From a bacterium (GTDB taxonomy: Bacteria; Thermotogota; Thermotogae; Mesoaciditogales; Mesoaciditogaceae): a stretch of DNA of 55,367 bases. The DNA is taken from contig JAJYYZ010000010.1 of the NCBI GenBank assembly GCA_021800445.1, positions 1-55,367 on the forward strand, written 5' to 3'. The notes under the pieces are model-generated. The model was not told the origin of the DNA. It ran no database searches and saw only the letters and a program-made list of their open reading frames with translations. Both the position numbers and the translations under genes were made by a program. Shown here in pieces: positions 1 to 14,398 of the stretch (positions within the stretch are counted from its first letter, which is position 1; each line of letters begins with the position of its first letter).

Positions 1-1
1 A

Positions 2-1057
2 CATAAGATGATGCTTAATACCACACCCGCACAATACAAATCTGAATTCGAATGGCTCAATGAAGTAGATAGCCTTGCACTTGCGAATGCACAATTGAAC
101 CTGCAAAGGGCATTCAAAAACTTCTTTCAGCACCAGACTGAATTCCCGAAATTCAAAAGCAAACATCGCGGAGATAAATCTTACACGACGAACAATCAGA
201 ATGGAAGTATACGAATTGAGGATGGAAAATACATAAAACTACCGAAGATAGGTCTTGTTCGCATTAAAGTTCACCGTCAGATTCCGCAAAGTTATAACAT
301 CAAATCCTGTACGATATCTCAAAGTCCAAGCGGAAAATACTACGTAAGCATTCTGACCGAATACGAAACAGACACACAACCTGTCAAAGTAATTGAAGAG
401 GATAAAGTCATAGGGTTGGATATGGATATGAAAAATCTCTTTACCGATAGCCAAGGTAACAGAGCAGGATATCCGAGATATTACCGTAAGATGCAAGACA
501 AACTTTCAAAATGGCAACGGAAACTTTCAAAGTGTGTTAATGGGAGCAATAACTATTACAAGCAAAAACGAACTGTGGCAAAATTGCATGAGAAAGTCGC
601 GAATCAAAGGAGAGATTTCTTACACAAGTTAAGCAATCGGATAGCCAACGATTACGATGCGGTGTGTATAGAAGATCTCAACATGAAAGCGATGGGACAG
701 TGCTTGAATCTGGGAAAGAGCGTTTTCGACAATGGATGGGGGATGTTCACATCTTTTCTCAAATACAAGTTAGAAGATAAAGGCAAAGTGCTTGTAAGGG
801 TAGACAAATGGTATCCGAGTTCTAAGAGGTGCAGTGTATGCGGATATGAAAAAGAAAACTTGACTTTGGATATCAGGGAATGGGAATGTCCGAACTGTCA
901 TACCATCCATGACAGAGACATAAATGCTGCGGTAAATATAAAGCGTCAAGGATTACGCATGATGAGTTATGAATTTGAGAACCGTGGGACACACGGGGAT
1001 AGCTCGTTGATACTTAGCACAGGGGTGCTATTGAGCGAGAAGCCCCCACTTTTATAA
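2..1057 (+). CDS. TnpB-like RNA-guided nuclease of an IS200/IS605-type element (5' truncated by window edge)
   Basis: The reading frame is open from the first bases of the window, so the N-terminus lies outside; an ATG at position 8 is internal. Numbering from that ATG, the RuvC residues of TnpB are visible: D138 in GLDMD, E222 in IEDLNMKAM and D304 in HDRDINAAVNI. A zinc ribbon of two CxxC pairs sits between the last two (CSVCGY and CPNCH). All catalytic positions are present, so the protein looks functional. In this family the protein is an omega-RNA-guided nuclease that helps retain the transposon. No TnpA gene is visible; it may lie upstream of the window. The gene ends just before the right-end hairpin at 1031-1076. 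Confidence 0.93.
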   Translation, partial: HKMMLNTTPAQYKSEFEWLNEVDSLALANAQLNLQRAFKNFFQHQTEFPKFKSKHRGDKSYTTNNQNGSIRIEDGKYIKLPKIGLVRIKVHRQIPQSYNIKSCTISQSPSGKYYVSILTEYETDTQPVKVIEEDKVIGLDMDMKNLFTDSQGNRAGYPRYYRKMQDKLSKWQRKLSKCVNGSNNYYKQKRTVAKLHEKVANQRRDFLHKLSNRIANDYDAVCIEDLNMKAMGQCLNLGKSVFDNGWGMFTSFLKYKLEDKGKVLVRVDKWYPSSKRCSVCGYEKENLTLDIREWECPNCHTIHDRDINAAVNIKRQGLRMMSYEFENRGTHGDSSLILSTGVLLSEKPPLL

Positions 1058-1076
1058 GTGGTGGGGGTATGTCACA
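1031..1076 (+). repeat. IS200/IS605-type right-end hairpin, likely 3' end of the omega RNA
   Basis: An imperfect hairpin has the inner stem CCACTT/AAGTGG, loop TTAT, a single bulged T, then C-rich/G-rich outer pairs. A bulged T in the end hairpin is what TnpA of ISHp608 recognises. The last 27 nt of tnpB lie inside this block. The same core, from TTGAG to GTATGTCACA, recurs inverted at 3458-3503 and directly at 41832-41878; identity stops after CACA in all three, which marks the element boundary. Confidence 0.82.
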
Positions 1077-3456
1077 CGGTACATGGAAATTCTTCACATC
1101 AGACAATGAAATAAAGGATTTTAAAGATGTCTTTGAGGATCAGATCGAGATCCCATCATGTGTTGAAGAATTTTTTGATCACAAGAAATACATGCTTTTC
1201 AAAAAAGACTTTGTTATCGACTTTGATCCTCAAAAAAGGTACTTTCTTAACTTCGATGCGGTTGATTATCATGCAGATGTTTTTATCAACGGTAATTTTC
1301 TTGGCTCTCACGATGGAGGTTATACTCCTTTTTCGTTTGAAATAACAAAATTTTTGAAGAGAGAAAATGAAATCATCGTTCAGGTGCATGATTTGGACGA
1401 AGAAATGGCAACCGAAATTTTACACGGAAAACAGAATGGAATCCCAAACTGGTACGGAAATATAAGCGGTATATGGAGAGATGTTTATATAACTGAAAAA
1501 GGAAGAGATTTTTTTGATGATCTTTACGTAGACTCATCTTATCTTAAACATTCGCTAAAAATCCATGGAAGTTTGGAAAATAAAGCAAATTCAAAGATAA
1601 GGGTTATTCTCAAAGATGAAGAACGGGTCTTGATCGATAAATCGAATCTTTGCGATTCCAAGGATTTTATTTTTGAGTTTTCTTTTGATAATATTATGCC
1701 ATGGTCATTCGACAGTCCAAAATTGTACTCGCTCCAACTTGAATTGATTGAAGCGGACGAGGTCGTAGATCGCTGGGAATCAAAGATCGGATTTCGGGAT
1801 ATTGAATCGGTAAACGGTAAGGTACTTTTGAATGGAAAAGAAATCTTTATACGTGGCGCGCTTGATCAGGATTTCTATCCGGTTACTTTATACACGACGC
1901 CATCGATAGGTTATCTAAGAGATGAATTTTTGAAGGCAAAACAGATAGGGCTAAATCTTTTGAGATGCCATATCAAAGTGCCAGATAAAAGATATTTGGA
2001 TCTTGCAGATGAAATCGGCCTTTTGGTATGGGAAGAAATTCCGAATTTCGATAAATTCAGTGAAAAATCCACTCAAGAATATGAAAAAACTTTGTTTGAA
2101 GTAATAAAAAGGGATTATAACCACCCTGCTTTTGTCATATTCACGATCATAAACGAAAGTTGGGGAGTCGATCTTTCAAAGGCAGATCACAGAAATTGGA
2201 TGTTTAAAATGTACAAAAAGGCAAAAGAGATGATCGGCAATAGACTTGTTGTGGATAATTCTGCATGCTGCAATAATTTTCACATTGAAAGTGATCTCAA
2301 CGATTTTCATTTTTACAAATCTCTGGATCATTTTGAGGATTGGGATTCAGATCTTTCAGGATTTGCATCCGGTACCTTCAAAACATTTTCACCCTATGGA
2401 GATTCAAAAGAAAGCGGCCAAGAGCCCAAACTGATCTCAGAATTTGGAGTGTGGGGCCTTCCCGCATTCATACGGGATATCAAAAGAATGAATAGAACAT
2501 TCAGAGATATCAAAGAAACTGTTCCGGATGGAGTCGAAGATCGCTTTTTGAGTTCATCCCTTTCGGGGCATTTTAAAAATTACGAAGAATTTGCCATTTT
2601 AGCGCAAAAGGAACAATTCAACGCTTTGAAGTATCAGATTGAAGAGATGCGTCTTCATAAAGAGATAAAGGGATACGTCGTAACTGAATTTACCGATATA
2701 TTCTGGGAAGCAAATGGTTTACTCGACATGAACAGAAGGCCAAAGTGGGGCTTTGAACTGCTTAAATGGATAAATTCTGATATCCTGATAATACCCAGAT
2801 TGAAAAGATACAACTTTTACAAAGATGAAGAAATCGATCTTGAGATGGCAATTTCAAATTATTCAAATATATCCGGAAAATTTGATCTTGAGATTGATTT
2901 TGAAGAAGACAAAGTCGTAAAAGAAATCAATTTGGCCGGCAAAATAACACATGTAAAAGCGTCTTTAGAGGCAAAAGAAATAGGGCTTAAAAAAATTTGG
3001 TTCAGGCTAAAAAAAGAAGATGAAATTCTGTCACAAAATTACATAGAAGTGGGCATTTTTAAAAGTTCAGGTAAAAATCATCAGGGTAAGATCATAAACA
3101 TAGAAAGTCCTGGAAAGTACAATTTTGGAGATGCAACGGTGGAAGTTATGAAGAAAAAAGACTTTCTTGATGGCAACTGGATATCCAATTTCAACTGGAT
3201 GGATCCAAAAACCTTTGGCGATCTTTCCGAAAACGGTGTTGTAGATATGCGTCATGTACATCTTTTGAGAAACGATCTTTTAATGCACGTGACGGGACAT
3301 AGTGAAATACTTTTCGGCGCAACTTATGGCTGGATTTACGGTGATTTCGCTTATTTGACCAAAATTCATAAAGAAGATGAAGAGATCATCCTTACCACAC
3401 TTGCGTTTTCTGAAGATGATCCGATGAGTGGCGCCTTAAAAGACGACTTGTTCTAA
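1069..3456 (+). CDS. Glycoside hydrolase family 2 enzyme (beta-galactosidase/glucuronidase/mannosidase-like)
   Basis: A 795-residue cytoplasmic enzyme with no signal peptide. An N-terminal jelly-roll (about 1-165, with the typical VDYHADVFINGNFLGSHDGG stretch), an immunoglobulin-like domain and a TIM barrel are recognisable. The acid/base is E363 in NESWG and the nucleophile E458 in ISEFG, as in GH2. About 220 extra C-terminal residues are not assigned. The substrate cannot be decided; the neighbouring gal genes suggest a galactoside. The ATG used here lies within the IS right-end repeat (TATGTCACA) and has only a poorly spaced G-rich stretch before it, partly locked in the hairpin. A few native N-terminal residues may therefore have been replaced when the element inserted. 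Confidence 0.85.
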   Translation: MSHGTWKFFTSDNEIKDFKDVFEDQIEIPSCVEEFFDHKKYMLFKKDFVIDFDPQKRYFLNFDAVDYHADVFINGNFLGSHDGGYTPFSFEITKFLKRENEIIVQVHDLDEEMATEILHGKQNGIPNWYGNISGIWRDVYITEKGRDFFDDLYVDSSYLKHSLKIHGSLENKANSKIRVILKDEERVLIDKSNLCDSKDFIFEFSFDNIMPWSFDSPKLYSLQLELIEADEVVDRWESKIGFRDIESVNGKVLLNGKEIFIRGALDQDFYPVTLYTTPSIGYLRDEFLKAKQIGLNLLRCHIKVPDKRYLDLADEIGLLVWEEIPNFDKFSEKSTQEYEKTLFEVIKRDYNHPAFVIFTIINESWGVDLSKADHRNWMFKMYKKAKEMIGNRLVVDNSACCNNFHIESDLNDFHFYKSLDHFEDWDSDLSGFASGTFKTFSPYGDSKESGQEPKLISEFGVWGLPAFIRDIKRMNRTFRDIKETVPDGVEDRFLSSSLSGHFKNYEEFAILAQKEQFNALKYQIEEMRLHKEIKGYVVTEFTDIFWEANGLLDMNRRPKWGFELLKWINSDILIIPRLKRYNFYKDEEIDLEMAISNYSNISGKFDLEIDFEEDKVVKEINLAGKITHVKASLEAKEIGLKKIWFRLKKEDEILSQNYIEVGIFKSSGKNHQGKIINIESPGKYNFGDATVEVMKKKDFLDGNWISNFNWMDPKTFGDLSENGVVDMRHVHLLRNDLLMHVTGHSEILFGATYGWIYGDFAYLTKIHKEDEEIILTTLAFSEDDPMSGALKDDLF

Positions 3457-3457
3457 A

Positions 3458-3503
3458 TGTGACATACTCCCACCACTTATAGAAGTGGAGGCTTCTCGCT
3501 CAA
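3458..3503 (-). repeat. Solo inverted copy of the IS200/IS605-type right end
   Basis: On the - strand this reads the same TTGAGCGAGAAG, bulged hairpin and GTATGTCACA core as the copy at 1031-1076, with a few substitutions in the stem. It starts 1 nt after the GH2 stop codon. No tnpB sequence is attached on its inner side (3504 onward), so it is a solo end or the relic of a deleted element. Confidence 0.8.
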
Positions 3504-3630
3504 AAAGGTTAAAAATTAGAGAAACGGAACTACGATTAGCTCTTTAGATAAAAGGAGAGTTATTTTGCTTTAATCTTTCATAAACCGGAAAAACGAGTAA
3601 ATATGTCCAAAAATTGTCTAAATTCAAGAA

Positions 3631-3658
3631 TTGCCTTTTTTGTAAAACAGTGTAAAAT
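3631..3658 (+). promoter_or_regulatory. Putative sigma-70-type promoter of the SBP_bac_5 gene
   Basis: TTGCCT (3631-3636), a 16-bp spacer, then TAAAAT (3653-3658), 57 nt before the chosen start. It would drive the binding protein and perhaps the whole galactoside cluster. Confidence 0.5.
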
Positions 3659-3665
3659 AATTGTT

Positions 3666-3695
3666 GAAACCGATTCCGGTATCGATTGCGGAATC
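3666..3695. promoter_or_regulatory. Operator-like inverted repeats at the expected transcription start
   Basis: Just downstream of the -10 box, GATTCCG (3672-3678) and CGGAATC (3689-3695) form a perfect 7-bp inverted repeat with a 10-bp spacer. It overlaps an imperfect palindrome GAAACCGAT/TCCGGTATC (3666-3683). Position and CG-rich half sites fit a LacI-family operator, but no cognate regulator is nearby. Confidence 0.4.
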
Positions 3696-3714
3696 TAAAA
3701 GGAGGAGAAAAAGT

Positions 3715-5433
3715 ATGAAGAAACTTTTGATTTTCGTACTTGTGTCTGCCTTGATTGTTGCAGGACTTTCGGCATTTGGGCAGGAATTCGCGAATATCTT
3801 TCCGCCGGTATCAAATGTTAAATACGGTGGAACTTTGAGGGTTGTTACGACATGGGGGCCTGTTGCATTCAACTTAAATCCATTCCAACCATCGGGTCAA
3901 TCTTTGGGGATGGGGCCTGTTATGTACGGTACGCTATTTCTTGTTCAGCCTTACAATGGAGCCATGACTCCGTTTTTTGGAACAAATTACGAATGGAGCA
4001 ACAACAATTTGGTTTTGACCGTCACAATTCGTCAGGGTCTTAAATGGTCTGACGGACAGCCTTTCACGCCTGAGGACGTTGCCTTTACTTTCAACTATTT
4101 GAAGAAATATCCGGCACTTGACACAAACGGTATATGGTCAAGCATTTCCAATCTTCAAAGTGTCGCAGCCTCCGGGAATAACGTGATTTTCACATTCTCA
4201 AAACCAAACACTCCGCTCTTAATCCAGATTGCGCAAATTTCAATCGTCCCAGAGCACATTTGGTCATCGATAACCGATCCTACGAAATTTCTCAATCAAG
4301 ATCCGGTTGTCGCAGGACCCTTCCTTTACGTCAAAGGCAGTTACAATTCGGCCAATTACACGTTTGAACTTGTCAAAAATCCAAATTTTTTCATGAACAC
4401 GCCTGAATTTGGAAATAGACCTTTCATAGACAAAATAGAAGTCAGATCTTTGATAGGCGGGCAACCTTTGCAATATTTGTTAAGAGGAGATGCTGATTGG
4501 TCATATTACGGCAGCGGAATAGATCCTTACACACTTTGGTACAACAGAAATCCAGCCACGAATAAATTCTGGTGGCCGACTTCCAACGGGAACTTGCTGT
4601 ATTTGAACACTCAGAAATACCCATTCAACAACGTCGCTTTCAGAAAAGCGGTTTCTATGGCAATAGACAGAAAATCTCTTGAAGACAAAGCATATTTTGG
4701 TACCGGCGGTTACACTCAGAATCCAACGGGAATAATTCCCGCTCAACAAGCGGAATGGCTTGACCCAACTTTGACAGCGCTTGCATCATCTCTTAACAGT
4801 TTCAACGTTCCAGAGGCTCAAAAGATCCTTGCCGCTGCCGGATTCACTAAAAACGCTCAAGGACAACTCTGCGGTCCTGATGGGAAACCCCTTCCGACGT
4901 TTAAGATTCTTGTCGGAGCCGGCTGGGGCGATTTCATAACGATGGCACAGATAATAACAAGTAACCTTTCACAACTTGGCATAACAACAGTTACAGATCA
5001 AGAACCATGGGATACATACATCTCCAGTGTTATGACCGGAACGTATGAAATGGTCATTTCTTGGGAAACAGGTTCCGGTCCGTCTCCTTATTACCTTTAC
5101 TATTACGAATTTAATCCGGCCTTCTCCGCAACAACGATCGGACAAAATGCAAGTTCCGGATGGTCAAGGTATACAAATCCTCTCATAACCGACGCTTTGC
5201 AGACCTATGCTCAAACGAGTGATCTGTCACTTCAGAAACAGGCAATGGCAACGATAGAAAGAATAGTTTTGCAAGATGTTCCATACATTGTACTTACCAA
5301 CAGGACAGATTTCATGGAGTACAGCGAAAAAACATTGACCGGATGGCCTTCTGCAGAAAATCCTTACGCCGGTGCTGGAAATATCGACTGGGCAGATGCG
5401 CTTGCAATAGTTTTGAATGTACATTTAAAATAA
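3715..5433 (+). CDS. ABC transporter substrate-binding protein, SBP_bac_5 family (oligosaccharide or peptide)
   Basis: A 572-residue exported binding protein. The ATG at 3715 follows AAAGGAGGAG at good spacing, which decides it over upstream in-frame starts. A signal peptide with a Lys-Lys start and long hydrophobic core ends near residue 22 (SAFG). The mature part opens with the family pattern KYGGTLRV and later has GLKWSDGQPFTPEDVAFTFN. In Thermotogales this family binds beta-glucans, xylo- and manno-oligosaccharides as well as peptides; the galactoside genes downstream suggest a sugar. No permease of the matching DppBC type is next to it, so it is an orphan here. A closely similar paralogue lies at 53108-54799. 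Confidence 0.88.
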   Translation: MKKLLIFVLVSALIVAGLSAFGQEFANIFPPVSNVKYGGTLRVVTTWGPVAFNLNPFQPSGQSLGMGPVMYGTLFLVQPYNGAMTPFFGTNYEWSNNNLVLTVTIRQGLKWSDGQPFTPEDVAFTFNYLKKYPALDTNGIWSSISNLQSVAASGNNVIFTFSKPNTPLLIQIAQISIVPEHIWSSITDPTKFLNQDPVVAGPFLYVKGSYNSANYTFELVKNPNFFMNTPEFGNRPFIDKIEVRSLIGGQPLQYLLRGDADWSYYGSGIDPYTLWYNRNPATNKFWWPTSNGNLLYLNTQKYPFNNVAFRKAVSMAIDRKSLEDKAYFGTGGYTQNPTGIIPAQQAEWLDPTLTALASSLNSFNVPEAQKILAAAGFTKNAQGQLCGPDGKPLPTFKILVGAGWGDFITMAQIITSNLSQLGITTVTDQEPWDTYISSVMTGTYEMVISWETGSGPSPYYLYYYEFNPAFSATTIGQNASSGWSRYTNPLITDALQTYAQTSDLSLQKQAMATIERIVLQDVPYIVLTNRTDFMEYSEKTLTGWPSAENPYAGAGNIDWADALAIVLNVHLK

Positions 5434-5443
5434 GTTAAAATTT

Positions 5444-5475
5444 GGGAGAGGGTAATCCCTCTCCCTTGACTTTTT
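5444..5475 (+). terminator. Intrinsic terminator or attenuator after the SBP_bac_5 gene
   Basis: A perfect 9-bp stem GGGAGAGGG/CCCTCTCCC (5444-5452 and 5457-5465) with a TAAT loop is followed by TTGACTTTTT. It probably partly uncouples the abundant binding protein from the transporter genes downstream. Confidence 0.75.
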
Positions 5476-5491
5476 GAAAGGAGAGTGCAAT

Positions 5492-6814
5492 ATGAAGAAA
5501 TACGTTATATCACTACTTGTGATTTCGATGCTTTTGCTAAGTCTTGCCGCTTTTGCCGACACAGTCCAACTTCCGACATACAACGGTCCGGCAGTAACGC
5601 TTACGTTTTGGTCATGGGTGCCGGGAATAAGTAATTCAATAGCTGCGTTTGAAAAAGCTTATCCGAATATAAAAATTAACTATGTCAATGTTGGTGCGAA
5701 CTTCACCGAATACAACAAATTGTTGACGGCTTTAAGCGCAGGTTCAGGCGCACCCGATGTTGCGCAGATCGAGTATCAAGTACTTCCGACTTTCATTTCT
5801 TACGGCGGCCTTGTTGATCTTACGAAATACGGAATAAATAAATATGAATCTCTTTTTGTTCCGTGGACGTGGAATCAGGTAAAGAGCGGAAATGGTGTTT
5901 ACGCTGTTCCGCAAGATACGGGACCACTTGCTCTTGCATACAATAAAGCTATATTTGCAAAGTACGATTTGACCGTACCTACAACTTGGGAAGAATTTGA
6001 GAAAGATGCCCAAAAGCTTTACCAGGAATCAAACGGTACCGTTTACATGACGAATTTCAATGCCATCGGTGCAAGCAACGTTAACTGGCTCGTAGGACTT
6101 ATATGGGCAGCCGGCGGTCAACTTTGGACGTCCAACGGAAATAATTGGGTGCAGACTATTAACTCCCCGATAGCCAAAAAAGTTGTCAGTTACTGGGGCA
6201 ACATGGTAAATAAAGGGTACATATCATCTTACGAGCCATTTACAAGCGATTGGTACAATGCCATGTCGAATGGTAAAATTGCAAGTATGATAAGTGCTGC
6301 ATGGTTACCGTTACTTCTTGCGAATAATTTGAGCAACCAGTACGCCGGGCAATGGCAAATAGTTCCATTGCCGTACTTTGCAGGTGAAAAATCGACGAGC
6401 GGTAACTGGGGAGGATCGACCGATGCGGTAACGGTCCAATCGAAATATCCTGAAGCGTCTATGATATTTGCGCTTTGGCTGAATGCGAATCCTACTTCAA
6501 CTACTCTTGATAATGAGAATGGTGGACTTTTCCCTGCAGCTATAACTGGACTTGAAGATCCGACAATGCACAACACAAGTACCAATACAGATAAATTTTT
6601 TGGCGGTCAGGATGTAAATCAAGCGTTCTTTGATGCATCGGACATCGTTAATGTTAATTTCGCATGGGCTCCGTGGGCTAACTATTTCTTTAATTCCTTT
6701 GCAAACTACATGAATGAAGCACTCAGCGGAAAAATGACCTGGGATCAGGCAATGGATCAATTGCAGAGTTCGACTTTAAATTACGCCCAAACTCAGGGCT
6801 TTAACGTGAAGTAA
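5492..6814 (+). CDS. ABC sugar transporter substrate-binding protein (family 1, MalE-like)
   Basis: A 440-residue secreted binding protein. The ATG at 5492 follows AAAGGAGAG. The signal peptide covers about residues 1-22 (MKKYVISLL... LAAFA). The start of the mature protein has the pattern VTLTFWSWVPG and then AFEKAYPNIKINYVNVG, typical of family-1 sugar-binding proteins. Two permeases follow directly, so this is the specificity subunit of that importer. The downstream LacZ, GH36, GalT and GalK genes point to lactose-like or raffinose-family galactosides; the ligand itself cannot be read from sequence. No ATPase is encoded here, so a shared MsmK-type ATPase elsewhere is expected. Confidence 0.9.
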   Translation: MKKYVISLLVISMLLLSLAAFADTVQLPTYNGPAVTLTFWSWVPGISNSIAAFEKAYPNIKINYVNVGANFTEYNKLLTALSAGSGAPDVAQIEYQVLPTFISYGGLVDLTKYGINKYESLFVPWTWNQVKSGNGVYAVPQDTGPLALAYNKAIFAKYDLTVPTTWEEFEKDAQKLYQESNGTVYMTNFNAIGASNVNWLVGLIWAAGGQLWTSNGNNWVQTINSPIAKKVVSYWGNMVNKGYISSYEPFTSDWYNAMSNGKIASMISAAWLPLLLANNLSNQYAGQWQIVPLPYFAGEKSTSGNWGGSTDAVTVQSKYPEASMIFALWLNANPTSTTLDNENGGLFPAAITGLEDPTMHNTSTNTDKFFGGQDVNQAFFDASDIVNVNFAWAPWANYFFNSFANYMNEALSGKMTWDQAMDQLQSSTLNYAQTQGFNVK

Positions 6815-6839
6815 TTGTCTGAAAAGGGAGATGGATATC

Positions 6840-7706
6840 ATGAAAAAAATAAAATTCCAAAAATCTTTACCGTTCGTCTTTCTGTCTCCCTTTTTAATTT
6901 TATTCGGTTTGTTTTACATAGCACCACTTGTCTACGGATTTTATCTCAGTTTGTTTCACAGATATGGTCTGAGACCGGCCACTTTCGTAGGACTGAAGAA
7001 TTATGTTCAAGTTTTTAACGATGCCAATTTTTGGTTCTCGATTTTGAACATGACGAAGTTTTTCCTGATTCAGGGATCCATAATGATAGGCTTGGCTTTA
7101 ATCTTCGCACTTTACATAGACAATGAGAAAAATCATTTCAGAGGATTATTCAGAATGATTTATTACATTCCTTTCGCAATACCGACGGCGATAAGCGGGA
7201 TTCTTTGGGGGTTCATGTATTCAAAATCTTTGAGTCCTTTCCAATCCATATTTGGTCTTGTTGGATTGCATCCCAATTTTCTGTCGAGCGGATCGTTGTT
7301 CTGGTCGATAATAAACATTGTGACGTGGGAATGGGCCGGATACAACATGATAATCCTTTATTCTGGATTGCAATCGATACCGAGAGAACTTTACGAAGCC
7401 GCCCATATAGACGGAGCGAAAAGTTTCGACATAATAAAGTACGTAAAAATTCCCTTGATAGTACCTTCGTTGATATTATCGATAGTATTCACAGTTATAG
7501 GAACTTTTCAGATTTTCAATGAACCTTACGTTTTAGGAAGTATGACTTTTATTCCACCAAGTTTTACGCCTAACCTATATATATACACAACGGCTTTCAG
7601 TTACGGAAATTTCAATTATGCGGCTGCACTCGCAATTATTCTTGCACTTGTTACCTTTGCTGGTTCTATGGTCTTCATGCGTTTTGCAGGATTCAAGGAG
7701 GAGTAG
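6840..7706 (+). CDS. ABC sugar transporter permease, MalF/UgpA type
   Basis: A 288-residue inner-membrane protein with about six membrane segments. The first follows a short basic N-terminus (MKKIKFQKS). The EAA loop that docks the ATPase is at E186 (EAAHIDGAKSFDIIKYVKIP). An ATG at 6831 is also in frame but sits immediately against the AAAAGGGAG ribosome binding site, so the ATG at 6840 is preferred. It lies 25 nt after the binding protein gene and 3 nt before the second permease, in one operon. Confidence 0.9.
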   Translation: MKKIKFQKSLPFVFLSPFLILFGLFYIAPLVYGFYLSLFHRYGLRPATFVGLKNYVQVFNDANFWFSILNMTKFFLIQGSIMIGLALIFALYIDNEKNHFRGLFRMIYYIPFAIPTAISGILWGFMYSKSLSPFQSIFGLVGLHPNFLSSGSLFWSIINIVTWEWAGYNMIILYSGLQSIPRELYEAAHIDGAKSFDIIKYVKIPLIVPSLILSIVFTVIGTFQIFNEPYVLGSMTFIPPSFTPNLYIYTTAFSYGNFNYAAALAIILALVTFAGSMVFMRFAGFKEE

Positions 7707-7709
7707 AAA

Positions 7710-13494
<5,785 letters not shown>

Positions 13495-14398
13495 ATGGAT
13501 AATAATTTCATCCGAAACGCAAAAGAGGCCTGTGCTTCCACAAAAAGAAGCCTGTCCTTTGTGTCCAGGCGTGTTGGAAATGAAGCACGATTACGATCTG
13601 ACAGCCTTTGATAACAGATATCCTGCCCTCAGACTTGATCCGCCGGAAATATCCAGATCTGATTCTGTCTTTGAAAATGCCCCGTCATATGGAAAATGCG
13701 AGGTCATAATGTTCACGTCAGATCACAACTCTTCTCTGTCAAGAATGCCCATTGGCCAAATAGAAAAACTCGTTTACGTATGGGAAGACAGAACGCGTGA
13801 TCTCATGAAACACGAGAAGATAAAGTACATCTTTCCGTTTGAAAACAGAGGAAAAGAAGTTGGAGCCTCTCAAATTCATCCTCACGGACAACTTTATGCC
13901 TTTCCGTTTATACCGAAAAGGATCCAATCGATGATCGATGCGATAGGCAAATACAAGGGATGCGCGATATGCGATGTGATAAAGGCAGAAGAAGGCACCG
14001 AAAATATCATCTACGACGGTGAACATTTTATCGCGCTTGTTCCGTATTTTGCAAGATTTCCTTACGAAGTCCATGTTTATTCGAGAAGACACATCTCTTT
14101 TTTCACCGAAATGACGAATTCGGAGAAATTCGACTTGGCAGTCGCTTTAAAGGTCGTAACTTCCAAATACGACTCGCTTTTTGACAATGAATTTCCTTAC
14201 ATGATGGAGATCTTTCAATCACCTGTCAATCCGACAATGAAGAACTTTCATTTTCACATAGAATTCAATCCGCCGAAAAGAGACAAAGTTAACGTCAAAT
14301 GGATGGCAAGCGTTGAAACCGGAACATGGGCTTTCATAAATCCGTTAACGCCTTCCGATGCCGCTAAAAGTTTAAAAAAAGCATCTTACACGATATGA

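Noticed and set aside
1069-3503. The GH2 gene as cargo of a complete composite transposon
   Set aside because: Two right ends face each other and no left end is visible between or beside them, so a functional unit cannot be claimed; reported only as a finding.
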